From Acheta domesticus (lineage: Eukaryota; Arthropoda; Insecta; Orthoptera; Gryllidae): DNA of 64,000 nt. The notes below the pieces were generated by a model. It was not told the origin of the DNA. It did not search any database and worked only from the letters and a program-made list of their open reading frames with translations. Position numbers and translations under genes: made by a program. The stretch is from positions 6,807,074-6,871,073 of the forward strand of contig JAHLJT010009355.1 in the NCBI GenBank assembly GCA_031308135.1, given 5' to 3'. Below are positions 20,601-32,104 of the stretch, in pieces (positions within the stretch are counted from its first letter, which is position 1; each line of letters starts with the position of its first letter).

Positions 20601-23600
20601 GACACGTCCCTAGGAGGGCAGCGTATCCAGACTTCGCGGAGATACGTCCAGCACGGTACATATGGGGGCGAAGCGCGAGCGAGTTTCGGCGCACCACCGC
20701 CTCCCGCCCTCCGCGAGGGCCAGGGGGAAGCGAAGCGAGGGCGGGCGGAAGCGACTCCTCGCGCCGCCTCGCGACGCGCGCTCCCTATATCGTCAGGAAT
20801 CAATTTGTTCTGACATTTCATAAAACGGCGCTCATTTTGTGGTGCGGTTCCCCACCATCGCGCGTGCCATTTCCTCTGGCGCCTCCCCCCTCCGCCCGCC
20901 ATCACTTCAGCTGTTCCGTTCCGCTCAGCTCCGACGCACGCCTCCGCCTTCCGCGTCGCGTTCCGGCGGGCGACCCCGCCCACGCGCCCCTGGCGGGACA
21001 GCATAACCATCCATCTGGCGGATTGTAAGCGCCGCGAAATAATGTGACGAGAAATTCTGGAATTTTACGTCGCGACGACGGGTGCTTTGGCGGGCGGCGT
21101 GCGTTTCGCTGCAGGAGACCAGAGCAACGCCAGACGGTCTGCGGCAACATCGACGATCGCGATGACTGGGAGGAGTGGCATGGAGGATACGCAGAGCGCA
21201 AAGGGTAGAGAGGAGGACTAGAGACTGTTTTGAAGCAATGGTCTGCGAATGCAGAACTGAAGTATGTAATAAAGGTAAAAATAAAGCAGTGGATGTGAGA
21301 GGAAAAAAACGAAAGGTATTAAGATACAACCACTGGACCTGGGAGGATGGAGGGGACGGAGGGGAGGAAGTCATAAAGACGTTTCAATGATGCGAAGCCC
21401 GCGGGAAGAGCAAGCATTGAGGTGATGTTCAAGGGCGAAGAGACCACGGAAACACGCATGGTGACGCGCTAATATCCGGCGTACGACCGCCTAAAGAAGT
21501 AGATCGCAAAAATCCCCCTTACCGTAAAATGTACTGCCGAGGCACATGTTCAGTTACTTTACAGACATCTTCTACAAAGAATTGTTGCAGTGAGTTATCA
21601 ATGATTTGGTTGATTCCGTTACTACAATTGTATATAAAGACGCTCCTGGAATGTTCAAATGAAGTACAGCAGGCCGCAAGTTTAAAATCATATTACCAGA
21701 GAAATTCTCGTAGGCACAAACCTCCGTATCAGGCTCCATATCTTACCACTATCAATTAAGTACCGCGAGTTATTAAGTAATTTATTAAAAACAAAATAAA
21801 CTGAATCATATTTTAAATAAATGAATTATCTGGTTTAATTATTTAATTAAATTAATTTAACTTGGTTCAGTACTCGGGGCAACGACAAAATAAACGAAAT
21901 TTAAGTCACAAGTCTCGCATAATTCCGATGACATAAGATACACCCAAGCTTATAATACGTCTGAACAACGCACTCTTTTTCAACTATTACGACGACGCCG
22001 TAAGAGCGCTTATTATTGACAAATTGAGGACAAACAACTTAACAACATTAGTGGGTAAGAATTTTCGTGCGAAACCGTCATCAAAGTAAGTCGGGCGTTT
22101 CCATTGCATTGCTCAGAAGATGTGGGCGCGCATGTGCCGTTTCTTCGCGGGGGCGGCGCAGAGGGGAAGGAGCGGGCGGCGGGGCGACGTGCGGCTGTCA
22201 GAGGGAAGAGGAGGCGAGTGCTCGCAGGCCGCCTGCGGGGGTGGGTCGCACCCTCCAACGGCCACTCCCGTTCGGGAACAAGACGAATATCACTCCCACC
22301 CCCATACTGAAGGCTGTTACGTTTTGGCGCCAAACATAAAGCTCTCAAGGTTCGGATTGTTCAAGTCTGTGCTAGCGGGCGTTGTACATTCAGAGATTGA
22401 TTTTTGAATCTTTTTTACCATGTGTGACATTTTTACTCCAATAACGATGAAATCCCTGTAGAAGCAACGAGCCTACAGGGGCAAGTTTCACTAATCCCTC
22501 ATAAACATGTTTTTTTCAATCAATAGTTCGAAAATTGTTTAAAAGTCAATCACTTGAAAACCGTTAATAATCTTTTTTCATCATGTCATTACATTAAAAC
22601 GAACAGAAACATGTTTTATAGAATGTTCCAAGTTATCAATGTATAAAACTATACGCAAAGTGTAGAATAACACGAACCAGAAACTATGCCTGAACAGGGG
22701 ACAAAGTCACTAACATGACTTATTGACAAATAAAACAAAACTATACGAAAATAATTACCATAATTGCCAAATTATACCGTAACTGAAAAGAGTCGTTCTA
22801 TGTCAATCAAAAGTAAAACAGAATTCACTAAATTTAGGACCTTCAACATATCACAATTCATAATTACAGGAAAGTGATATTTGAATACTCCCAGATAGCT
22901 GAAATGCTTTTACATTGCCGTACTCTCTACGCAGAAAATCTATGTTCGACAACACACAAAAGAAATATATATTCCCTACAATGATATAATCCCCTCGACA
23001 CATCGACGTATGACGCTTCCTCCCGCACACATCACTCATGAGAGCCCGTCGCGTCCCCGCGTGACCGGCGGACCACAGCCGCCGCGGCGCCGCCCGGCCC
23101 GAGCATATGACTGCTCAATTTTAGCCAACCCAATTTCCTTTTAAATATGGAAATCTCCGTCTCGGCTGATAGCCAGCCTGGAACTGCACCTCGGGCGGGT
23201 GGCGGCGCGCAAGTCAGCTTTTTTCAGGGCGCCCGCCCCCCTCCCCGCTCACGGCGCGACTGAGGCGGGGGTGAGTGGGGCGGGGCCGAGGCGGGGAGGC
23301 GTACAATGGTCCGAAACGAGCTAAAAGCAGTATGACGCATAATAACACATTGAAAAAAATCACGGGAAGGCACTATTAAATCAGATTTGTAACTCTTCGG
23401 ACATAATCAACATGTTACATTTGAAAAATTATAGAAATACTTTACCTAATTTACGTGTAATTATAAGTGGTTGAATATTCAATAGCAGTCATTTTGATCT
23501 CAAGGCCGCAACAACAAACAATACGGAACGCGAAAAGCATGATCTCAAAATTCTGTGACATAGGACTCTTCAAAATGGATGAATGCTCCTGAAATATCTT

Positions 23601-23738
23601 TACTCTCTGAAGAGAAACAAAACATTACTGTAATTCAGGCTTCTTTCGCCATCAAAATAGACAAAACCCACCAAATAAATACGCTGCAAGTACCAAAGAA
23701 AATCAATGTGAAGGGAAATTGATAGAAACAAAACGCAT

Positions 23739-23763
23739 ATTATTATTATTATTATTATTATTT
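23739..23763. repeat. (ATT)n microsatellite, copy A
   Basis: About eight ATT units; copy B equivalent at about 45553-45579. Confidence 0.9.
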
Positions 23764-25679
23764 TATAGGTGTTGTCCTCCTATCGTGTGGCTGGATGCTC
23801 ACCAAAAATCCCACAACCGTCGTCCGGGGCGTTGCGGCCCACAGCGCGGCGCGGGCGAGCCCGAGGGCGGCAGTTAAGGCCGGGCTCGATATCGGCGGGG
23901 ATAAATCGCGCGGCGATATTATAACTGCCCCGTGTAATGCTTCTTCGATCCTCTCTCGCAAAGATGGATTCTAATTTCCTCCTCTCGCTCCGCCGCGCCA
24001 TCTCATCCCCCGGGGTCCTTGGTGGAGCGCGGCCCGGCCCGGCCCAGCGCCGCGCCTCTCTCTTTGGAGGTAATAATATCAATAATTTATAACGATACCT
24101 CCGTGCCTCCTCCCAGTTTCATTTAAATTAAGCAATAATAAAGCTTTAGAAAATATTAAAAAAGGTTTCAACCAATTTTCTGAAACTTGTATCCTTTGTT
24201 ACTGAAACGAAGGTGCGAGCGAGACGGAGCTACGAGATTCCTTGTGTCAAGACATAAAGAGCAATAGGTGAATTACTTTTTATTATTCCCCCGCGCCGCC
24301 ACGGGCTCCCTCTGTCTCGCCTCCCCTCCCCCCTCCATCCTCCTCCTCCTCCTTCCTTCCTGCCTGCCTCCTTTCCCCTGCGCGGCGAACCGCGGTCGCC
24401 TTCTCCCGTATTCTCGTTCTCTTCGCCTTTCCTTCCCATCCACTTAATTTTTTGTTACGAAAAATGAAGGTCATTTTCTTAAGTAAATGAAATGGGTATA
24501 ACCGGGCAGGCGCTCGAAGGAGCCGCAGCCACCGGCGGATCCGCGGGAGTTACCTCGATCCACGAGGCAGGGAGGAGGGGGGCGGGGCGGGAGGCGGGCC
24601 GCGCGCCCTTCCCATGCAGATTCGCGGCGACGACAGAGGGTTTCCGATCGTTCGATACTAAACGGTTCTCCCCGTCGATACAAAGAGAACCCCACAGGCC
24701 TTGGGGACGTGGTGTGGATAATATACTCTTCATTCACTTTCGTGAAACTGCTGTGCATTCGTGTACATAGAGTATCGATACCGTACATAGAGTAGCAATA
24801 CATGAATACTACAGCATTACACCACACTGTTACCATGATGCCACATGATTGCGACTAAATTTGTATTCTCTGTAACACTTCCAATTTCTGACGTATGAAG
24901 ACAACCTTATATAATGTCATGAGGTCAAGTAGCAGGTTGACATTTCATGAAACATTTCCATAAAAAAATATCTATTAAGTCTTTCTCTCGACAGCTCTTT
25001 CCAAACGTACATTTCTGCACTACAACTCTGCACAAATGTACAGTATGACACTATTTTACCACATCGCTATTCACGTAAAGTCATAGAAGTGACGGATGAA
25101 AAAAATATTCTTAGTCCTCCAATAGTTTAGAATCAATTACACAAATTGCCCACTAAAAAGTATTAAAAGTGTATGGATGCTTCATATTTCAATGTCGGAC
25201 ATTCCAAGGAACAAAGTCTGAGCATATGTGGCAGAGGGTCAATTGACAACTAATGAACGCACTGTCTGATTTGGAAGATAGAATCGTTTCCGCCGTCTCC
25301 CCCTCCGACCGCCGGGCGGGCTGGGTCGGGGCAGGGCAGGGCTAGGTGGGCAGGGCGGGGCGGGAGTGCGACGGAGCGGGGTGGAGCGGGACGGGGGGAG
25401 GGGGAGGGGAGGGGACAGGCGGGGGGCGTTGCGGGTCGGGCCGGCGATTTCATTCCGCGTGCGAGCTCCACCTGCGCGTGGGCCCGCAGCAAGCAAGGGC
25501 TGACGCACGCCGCGCCGCCTGACAAACATCACAAAGTAGCGCGCCGCCGGGGAGGATTTAAACGCGCCTGACGCAAGGGGCCGGGCACAACACGGGGCGT
25601 AAGCGTTTCACCTGCTCGTCGCAAAGTTGACGCGTTTAATAACGTTTTATTTTACATATTATGCCTCTTTAGGAAGCGG

Positions 25680-26060
25680 GTGGCGCCGCGTGGGGAGGGG
25701 GTTAGGGTGGAACGGGAAGGAGAGAGAAGAATAAGGGAGAAGGAACGGGAAGGAGGAGTGACGGAGCGGGGACAGTGGGCGGAGAGAGGCGGGCAGGTAC
25801 AGGGCTGGGCTGGGTCAGCCAAGTCGGGCGGTGCAAGTACGACAGGGCGGGGTGGGAGAAGAGTGGGCGGGGAGGGAAGGAGTGGGGCTGGAACGGTAGG
25901 ATTGGGTGAGGAGCCGGGCGAGGCTGCAGGGGATAATGGGGATAAGGATGACACCGTGAGTCAATGGGAGAGGGATCGGAGCAAGAGAGGACGGGGCGCG
26001 AGAGATCGGGGCAAGAGAGAGGACGGGGTGAGAGGGTAGGCGGTGTGAGAAGTCGGGAGG
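25680..26060 (+). other. Plus-strand polypurine-biased tract, copy A
   Basis: GGGA/GGAA/GAGA-rich sequence with marked G over C and A over T, adjoining a CpG-rich block. Open in several frames because pyrimidine-containing stop contexts are rare. Not coding by any motif I can see. Confidence 0.6.
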
Positions 26061-26079
26061 GGTGGGAGACAACAGGGAT

Positions 26080-26516
26080 TGATTGATTCGTGGTTCCGGG
26101 CGCGTCAACTACTTAGGTCATTAGTCCCGTAAGTTTAGTGCGTGTTTTTCTCGGGCGGTGGCGATGATCGTTTTCCCGCTGGATGGCGAGATCTGGCGCC
26201 GACCTACCGTCGACTAGCGGAATTTTGCCCTCCACCAGGTATCTCCCACCAGCGGGGCACCGCCCCAGCCGGGACAAGCTTTCAGCTCCCGACCGGTCTC
26301 CAGGCATCTGTGTTAGTGTTGTGCATGTTAGCGTAAGTGTAAAGGTAAAGATAGGACAAGGAGGAGGAAAGAAAGATCGCACGCGGTCCGTGGCCGTTTG
26401 TTAGGGTACTGCTCCGGCATTCGCCTGCTGTTAATCGGAGAAACCACGGAAAACTACGATCAGAGCAGTCGGCCGCTAGAATTCTCTCCAGACAGCGACT
26501 AAATTCGACCTAGCTG
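26080..26516 (+). repeat. Interspersed repeat family X, copy 2 (copy A)
   Basis: Aligns with 8814-9230 in the same orientation; its near-identical duplicate is at 47905-48344. The 3' portion GGGTACTGCTCCGGCATTCG to CGGCCGCTAGAATTCTC is best conserved, suggesting a functional or promoter-like core. Confidence 0.8.
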
Positions 26517-28500
26517 GCATGCTAGTGTCGAAAAGAGAACAGGGAGAGTCTGAACGGGCTGGGCGGAACGAAGCGCGAAGGAGTGGCTGGGCGGGGCTAG
26601 GAGGGAGCCAGTGCACGCGGGTGGGGTGGCGCGGTTTCCTCCGCTGGAAGTGCGCGTCGCGCGTGCAAAAAACGCGCGCGCCTCGTAACGGCGCGACGCA
26701 AAAACGCGCCGTAAAATCGTAATGTGTCGTATCACCTCGGAGTCGCATTAACCCCGGCGCGCGCGCGCACGCGGCATGACGTGGCGCGCCCGAGCACGGA
26801 CGCACACGCGCCACACATGAGGCCCATGGGACGAATTCGGCTCGGCGGTGCGTTGCGCCGGAAACGGACTACGTTGCAAACGGTAAGGACGCGGAGACTT
26901 CGCTCCAAGCAGATCAGAATTTTTCGTGTCCCGGAAATGGGAACAAGTCGTTCACAAACTGTAAAATCGTTGTAAAGTGGTTTCACAAAGAAGAAGAGTA
27001 AATGTCAATGTCCAGGTTTTTCCATCTTAGCGCCGCAGACAGTGCATCAGATGGAGCCAACAGAAATCCTTCGCGTTCTCAGAAGTTTCAGTAAATAACG
27101 CGAGAGATAAATTAATACCAGATGGATGGAATATTGGCAAGAGCACAAGTGAAAACCATGTCAAGAAAAGGAACATAATTGAATTTCAGTTTTGCAAAGT
27201 AAGATCACAAAACACATTCAAACTAAGAAACAATTCAACATAAGATAGTACAACAGAAATCAATAATAGAATCAAAATATGTCATATTCGAATATGTACA
27301 CAGTTTTGGCACAAGCGATACCATGTCTCTCTAGATTCAGCACTCGTGCTTTTATTCTTATTATCGCTCCGACCATCAGCGAGCTTTCTTCCGGGGAATC
27401 AGCCCTCTTCTGTTTTACACGATGAAACATTGAATACGAAGAAAATTACTGTTCTTTTTTATTTGCGACTTAAAGGGGAATCCTGACAAGTAGAAAGAAA
27501 GACGCAAAGTAATTAAATGAATCCTGACATGCTGCTTGCTAATAAGAAGAAAAATTCGCCCTCTGAAAAAAAAAGAGAAGAGATTGTCGCTATCATTTAA
27601 ATTGACAGAACAGAAAAACGTAGTCTATAGCTACGTGCATTTTTCCTCGTAATGCTCCTCTGTATGTCTGGAGCATTAGGCTTAAAGCAGTTCTTTATAC
27701 TTCCTAAAGTCAGCATCTTTTAATTTTTTTGTTCTCAACACTCTTCATTGTCTTGCCGCTATTTTTTCCAGCTTAAAAACTTTATTATTCCTTTAAAAAT
27801 TGCTTTCCCTCCGCCCGTGTTTTTGCGCTGCTTACCTGTCAGCCTTCGAATGTGGGAGAGGGCCGCGAAGTGACAGCGCGTCTCCTCACCTCCATTTTCC
27901 TCGCGAGTTTTAACCGTAAAAAATTAATCCTCTCTGAGACAGAAAGCCGCGCTACGAGCGAGTACGCGCAAAAATTACACGGAGATCTCCGAAGATCTGC
28001 GGCGGGCGGCGGTGAACGTGTGTGTGTGTGGAATTGAAAAGGCGGCACACGTGTCTGCAGGCGTAGTCCTTACAACACGAAAGAAGGCATCGACGAATAT
28101 ACAGGAATGAAGAATCGTTCGTCACGAAAAGCATGCCACGAGTGAGTAAGCTACTCATGAGGTGATTGTTGAATAATATTACAGCTCTCACAGGGAGATA
28201 TACAATCATTGTTCTAGAATGTCTTCTAGGAGAAAAAAAATACGCTATTGAACCAATACGTACATCCTGTCCACAGGTAAAACTCACACGCACACCATTC
28301 TCAATCAGAAGGTATAAGAAATAGAAGGAAAATTAACGACAATGAAAAAAGATCACAATCACCTAACGGTACGATATTGCCAGGAAACATAAAAATACAT
28401 ACAAGGGAGAAAAGAAGAAGAAAACGTTATGAAAAAAGGCTACGTTCGGTTTATAATTCTGACTGTAACGTCTTAAAATAGAAGACACAACAAGAACTCT
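26517..28500. other. Copy A: GC patch, AT-rich DNA, end of contig
   Basis: A CpG-rich patch (26530-26900), AT-rich DNA, two adjacent small hairpins at about 27618-27680 (ACGTAG/CTACGT and AATGCTCC/GGAGCATT), a GC-rich patch (27840-28040), then AT-rich DNA to the gap. No gene recognised. Confidence 0.4.
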
Positions 28501-29500
28501 NNNNNNNNNNNNNNNNNNNNNNNNNNNNNNNNNNNNNNNNNNNNNNNNNNNNNNNNNNNNNNNNNNNNNNNNNNNNNNNNNNNNNNNNNNNNNNNNNNNN
28601 NNNNNNNNNNNNNNNNNNNNNNNNNNNNNNNNNNNNNNNNNNNNNNNNNNNNNNNNNNNNNNNNNNNNNNNNNNNNNNNNNNNNNNNNNNNNNNNNNNNN
28701 NNNNNNNNNNNNNNNNNNNNNNNNNNNNNNNNNNNNNNNNNNNNNNNNNNNNNNNNNNNNNNNNNNNNNNNNNNNNNNNNNNNNNNNNNNNNNNNNNNNN
28801 NNNNNNNNNNNNNNNNNNNNNNNNNNNNNNNNNNNNNNNNNNNNNNNNNNNNNNNNNNNNNNNNNNNNNNNNNNNNNNNNNNNNNNNNNNNNNNNNNNNN
28901 NNNNNNNNNNNNNNNNNNNNNNNNNNNNNNNNNNNNNNNNNNNNNNNNNNNNNNNNNNNNNNNNNNNNNNNNNNNNNNNNNNNNNNNNNNNNNNNNNNNN
29001 NNNNNNNNNNNNNNNNNNNNNNNNNNNNNNNNNNNNNNNNNNNNNNNNNNNNNNNNNNNNNNNNNNNNNNNNNNNNNNNNNNNNNNNNNNNNNNNNNNNN
29101 NNNNNNNNNNNNNNNNNNNNNNNNNNNNNNNNNNNNNNNNNNNNNNNNNNNNNNNNNNNNNNNNNNNNNNNNNNNNNNNNNNNNNNNNNNNNNNNNNNNN
29201 NNNNNNNNNNNNNNNNNNNNNNNNNNNNNNNNNNNNNNNNNNNNNNNNNNNNNNNNNNNNNNNNNNNNNNNNNNNNNNNNNNNNNNNNNNNNNNNNNNNN
29301 NNNNNNNNNNNNNNNNNNNNNNNNNNNNNNNNNNNNNNNNNNNNNNNNNNNNNNNNNNNNNNNNNNNNNNNNNNNNNNNNNNNNNNNNNNNNNNNNNNNN
29401 NNNNNNNNNNNNNNNNNNNNNNNNNNNNNNNNNNNNNNNNNNNNNNNNNNNNNNNNNNNNNNNNNNNNNNNNNNNNNNNNNNNNNNNNNNNNNNNNNNNN
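28501..29500. other. Assembly gap (1000 N)
   Basis: Exactly 1000 Ns, a conventional placeholder size. Open frames reported across it are meaningless. Confidence 0.99.
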
Positions 29501-30160
29501 AACAGGAACCGGAAGATGCTGAATCGCCGTTGAGTTTTCTCCGGTTGCCTGAGCCCGAGCTATCCAACAGTGACCTAGATAAGTAATCTGTTCTTTAAAA
29601 AAATCACACTTATCCAAGTTAACCCTTAGGCCCCATTCATTTAAAGTCTTAATAAGAGATTCAAGTTTTGTAGATGTTCCTCCTCCGACTCGCCGTTACC
29701 ACTATATCATCTAGGTAGTTGGCGCTGCCCTTCACCTGGGCTGTCAGCGTATGCAGGCAGCGCTGGAAAATAGCCGCAGCTGAAGCGACCCCGAAAGGCA
29801 ACCGGTTGTATCGGTAAAGCCCGAACGGTGTGTTAATACCAATAAGTTCGCAGACTCTTCATCTAACGGGATCTGCAGATACGCGTCCGCAAATCTATTT
29901 TTGAAAATCTCTGCCCGCCCGCTAGCTTCTGAAAAAGCTCTTCTGCTCTGGGGATGGGGAACTGCTCTACCATGAGTTGCGCATTAACGGTGCTCTTGAA
30001 ATCTCCGCACATTCTAATTTACCGTCTTTCTTTTTACTATGACTACTGGAGTTGCCCATGCACTAGTACTGACGGGGTCAAGACGTCCAAATCTACTAAC
30101 CTGTCGATTTCCTTTTTTACTTTATCTTCACTGCCAGGGGAACAGGTCGTGCTTTAAAAA
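29501..30160 (-). pseudogene. Retrotransposon pol: reverse transcriptase, partial and frameshifted
   Basis: Minus-strand translations show, in order, an AEELFQKLAGGQRFSKID segment, ADAYLQIPLDEE, YRYNRLPFGVASA, the catalytic NYLDDIVVT (YLDD at 29706-29717) and KCDFFKEQITYLGH, all standard blocks of Ty3/gypsy reverse transcriptases. They fall in different frames, so the ORF is broken by single-base shifts. It is cut at the gap shortly after the YLGH block, before RNase H. The enzyme would copy the element's RNA into DNA; this copy as written cannot. Confidence 0.9.
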
Positions 30161-30429
30161 ATTGAGGGGTGGCATCTTTCTTCAACTGCAAATGCGCCTC
30201 AAAAAATTTGCATTTTCCCAATTGCTCCGAAAAAACTTCTGAATTCAAATCTATCACATTCTTTACCTCCTTTGGCAGGGCGCTAGTCTGAATGACAAAC
30301 GCGTCCTGAACCGTAAATCCAAAAATTGTGAAACATCCATTCCTAGAATGTTAACCGCATCACGACTGTCCACAACCACCAGTGGTTACTTGTCTTTCCA
30401 TCGCTTTGTATTTCGCTAGCAGGCTTATC

Positions 30430-30660
30430 TTACCTTTCGTCTTGATTCTCTGTCTAGCATATCCATAAAAAACTGTGTTCAGCGAGGCGCAAGGGCGGAG
30501 AACCCAGCTGCTCATAAGTAGTCATGCTTATTAGAGTTGCTGCTGCACCTGTATCCACCTGGAATAATACAGATTTACCACCTATTCCAAGTTTACAAAC
30601 AATTTACTTTTGTCATCACACTGCATAACTGAATAAATACAATCACCATCCCCTTCATCG
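30430..30660 (-). pseudogene. Retrotransposon aspartic protease region
   Basis: The minus strand reads LFQVDTGAAATLIS (active-site DTGA at about 30538-30558) followed by a short stretch ending at an in-frame stop. DTG[A/S] is the catalytic triad of retropepsins, which process the Gag-Pol polyprotein. The frame is not continuous with the reverse transcriptase region. Confidence 0.8.
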
Positions 30661-30760
30661 ATGCCTCTTTCTTGCCGCTGGCTTTCGGCATAACCACTGC
30701 TGCGTCCTTCTCTGACGTTGCCCGCTCACCTCATCGATGTCCATTTCTTGTCGTCTGTTT

Positions 30761-31666
30761 TCAGCCAGAACCACTGTTGCACACTTCTCTAATATGCCCT
30801 TTCTTACCGCACTTGTAGCACTCCGCTCTGAGGAATCTGCAAACCTTCCTGTCGTGACTAATAAAACACTGTCTACAAGACTTCAATAGCTTGCCTCTGC
30901 TGGTGGAAGGACTTTTCTTCTCCTTGCTGCTTCCTGCTTCGTGGCTTTGGCTACCCAATTTTCCTCCTCCTGTACACTCATTTCCTCTACATCTCTTGCT
31001 GCTCTATCGCCTAACGTCATCTGATGCGCCGTATGCTCGTTACCTCATACGATGTTGCCTAATTTTAAGGCGTCTTCCAAAGATCGGGTTGTTTTGTTGC
31101 AATAATGCCCACCGAACTTCTTTTTCCGGCGTATGCATTACCAACATGTCCCGTATCAACGACTCCGCATACGATTTCTCTGTGTTGCATTCAAACCGCA
31201 CAACGCTTCGCCAAACCCTTCAACTCCGTCGCCCAATCGGCATGCGTTTGGCCTGGCTTCATTCTGGATGAATAAAACTTGTAGCGTGCCGCCACTAAAT
31301 TGCGTCTCCCTCGAAAAATGAGCTAGCAGCCGCTGTTTAAGTATATCGTATGACACCTGCGAAATCTCTTCTTCCTTGCTTAACTTACGTAACAACCTAT
31401 TTAACGGTGCGCCGATTGTGGCCAGAAAAAATGCTCTTTTACGAGATTCCTCTTTAATATCATAGCATAACAAATGTTGCCTCCAATCTGGCCACATATT
31501 CTTCGCAGGTTTCCTCTGCTGCATCGTAAGTTGCGAACGGCGGGGCTGGGCTGCTCGGTCGTGAGGAAATTGCCGCTTGCTGCAATGTCTGCACCATCAT
31601 CGCCATCTGCTGCTGCTGTTGCTGCTGTAGACACGCCATCAGTTGTGAAAATTGTTCCGCGTTCAT
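30761..31666 (-). pseudogene. Retrotransposon gag with CCHC zinc knuckle, frameshifted
   Basis: A start codon at 31664-31666 opens MNAEQFSQLMACLQQQQQQQ, 12 bases after the primer-binding site. Capsid-like blocks follow: KRAFFLATIGAPL, SYDILKQRLLAHFSRET and RMKPGQTHADWATEL, the last two in different frames. At the C-terminal end (30761-30958) is CRQCFISHDRKVC followed by the CCHC knuckle CYKCGKKGHIREVC (C-x2-C-x4-H-x4-C), which binds the element's RNA. At least three frame changes separate these blocks, so the gene is broken as written. Confidence 0.88.
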
Positions 31667-31677
31667 TCTCCTTTTTA

Positions 31678-31688
31678 CCTCGTCGCCA
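31678..31688 (-). other. Retrotransposon primer-binding site (tRNA-Ser type)
   Basis: TGGCGACGAGG on the minus strand, one base inside the LTR, complements the CCA end of a tRNA-Ser(GCT) acceptor (CCTCGTCG+CCA). This tRNA usage is typical of mag-like Ty3 elements. Confidence 0.75.
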
Positions 31689-31689
31689 C

Positions 31690-32104
31690 TGTTATAACTC
31701 AAAAACACTCCTTTCCATAAGAATATTTATTTACAAAAATCTGGGCCAACCTCGGCCGCTATGTACAGTTACCACAAAACTTCATATACAAAAAACAATA
31801 TGCCATCTGGCTGAAACCACGCCGAGCGCTCTACTGCCGGTGATCCTCCGTCGGCGTCCTTTTATTTGGGCCAGCTCCCGCGCAAGGCTTCCCGCGGCTT
31901 CCCCTGATTGGCCGGTTCACCAGTGCGCGGAGCCCAGGTAACAGGCGTGGCTGGTTCTGAGCACACCCTTGGCGCGCTTGACGAAGCTCAGCGCGCCTGA
32001 TGCCGACGCTCTGTGCTGCGCGCTGCCGGAGGCGGGAACATGCTGCCGGCGCTCTTTGCCGCGCAGTTAGCGCGGCAACTTTGAACTGCCGTCCGCATAC
32101 TACA
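31690..32104 (-). repeat. 5' LTR of the Ty3/mag-like element
   Basis: About 415 bp. On the minus strand it starts TGTAGTATGC and ends TTATAACA, giving TG...CA ends with imperfect inverted termini. The partner LTR is not present, so ends are inferred from the primer-binding site and from the break in collinearity with copy A. The first bases outside it (AAAAG) would be one half of the target duplication, and copy A has an intact GAAAAAG there. Confidence 0.8.

Larger units (their letters stand above)
20601..26079. other. Copy A: GC islands and AT-rich DNA, no gene supported
   Basis: GC-rich patches at about 20610-21000, 22110-22260, 23030-23310, 23820-24060, 24290-24620 and 25290-25460, with AT-rich DNA between. 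Segments 21170-21400 and 25680-26060 are strongly purine-biased on the plus strand. A small hairpin CCCTGTAG/CTACAGGG is at about 22454-22480. No exon was recognised. Confidence 0.4.
10242..28500. repeat. Copy A of an 18.2-kb direct duplication, abutting an assembly gap
   Basis: Collinear and nearly identical to 32105-50345 (copy B). The left edge is at the A-run before GTATCTCAACGCAC and the right edge is the first N of the gap. Differences are overwhelmingly 1-bp length changes in homopolymers and microsatellites, with scattered substitutions such as GACCTATAAC against GAACTATAAC near 17235/39063. Most likely the same locus assembled twice, either as haplotypes or as an unmerged contig overlap. 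Confidence 0.95.
29501..32104 (-). mobile_element. Ty3/gypsy (mag-like) LTR retrotransposon, 3' part lost in the gap
   Basis: Reading right to left: LTR (31690-32104), primer-binding site (31678-31688), gag with a CCHC knuckle, aspartic protease, then reverse transcriptase running into the gap. RNase H, integrase and the 3' LTR are not present. The primer site complements the 3' end of tRNA-Ser, as in mag-lineage elements. The frames are broken by several shifts in gag and pol. This contig has many homopolymer indels relative to its twin, so some breaks may be sequence errors rather than decay. The outer LTR edge sits exactly where copy B begins (32105), so this is an insertion next to, or at the edge of, the duplicated block. 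Confidence 0.9.

Noticed and set aside
24490..24770. Conserved-looking frame in both copies
   Set aside because: It is present in both copies only because they are duplicates. No family match and no splice signals around it.
28451..29617. Open frame of almost 390 codons spanning the N run
   Set aside because: Nearly all its codons are N. Only the right end is real, and that is retrotransposon reverse transcriptase sequence.
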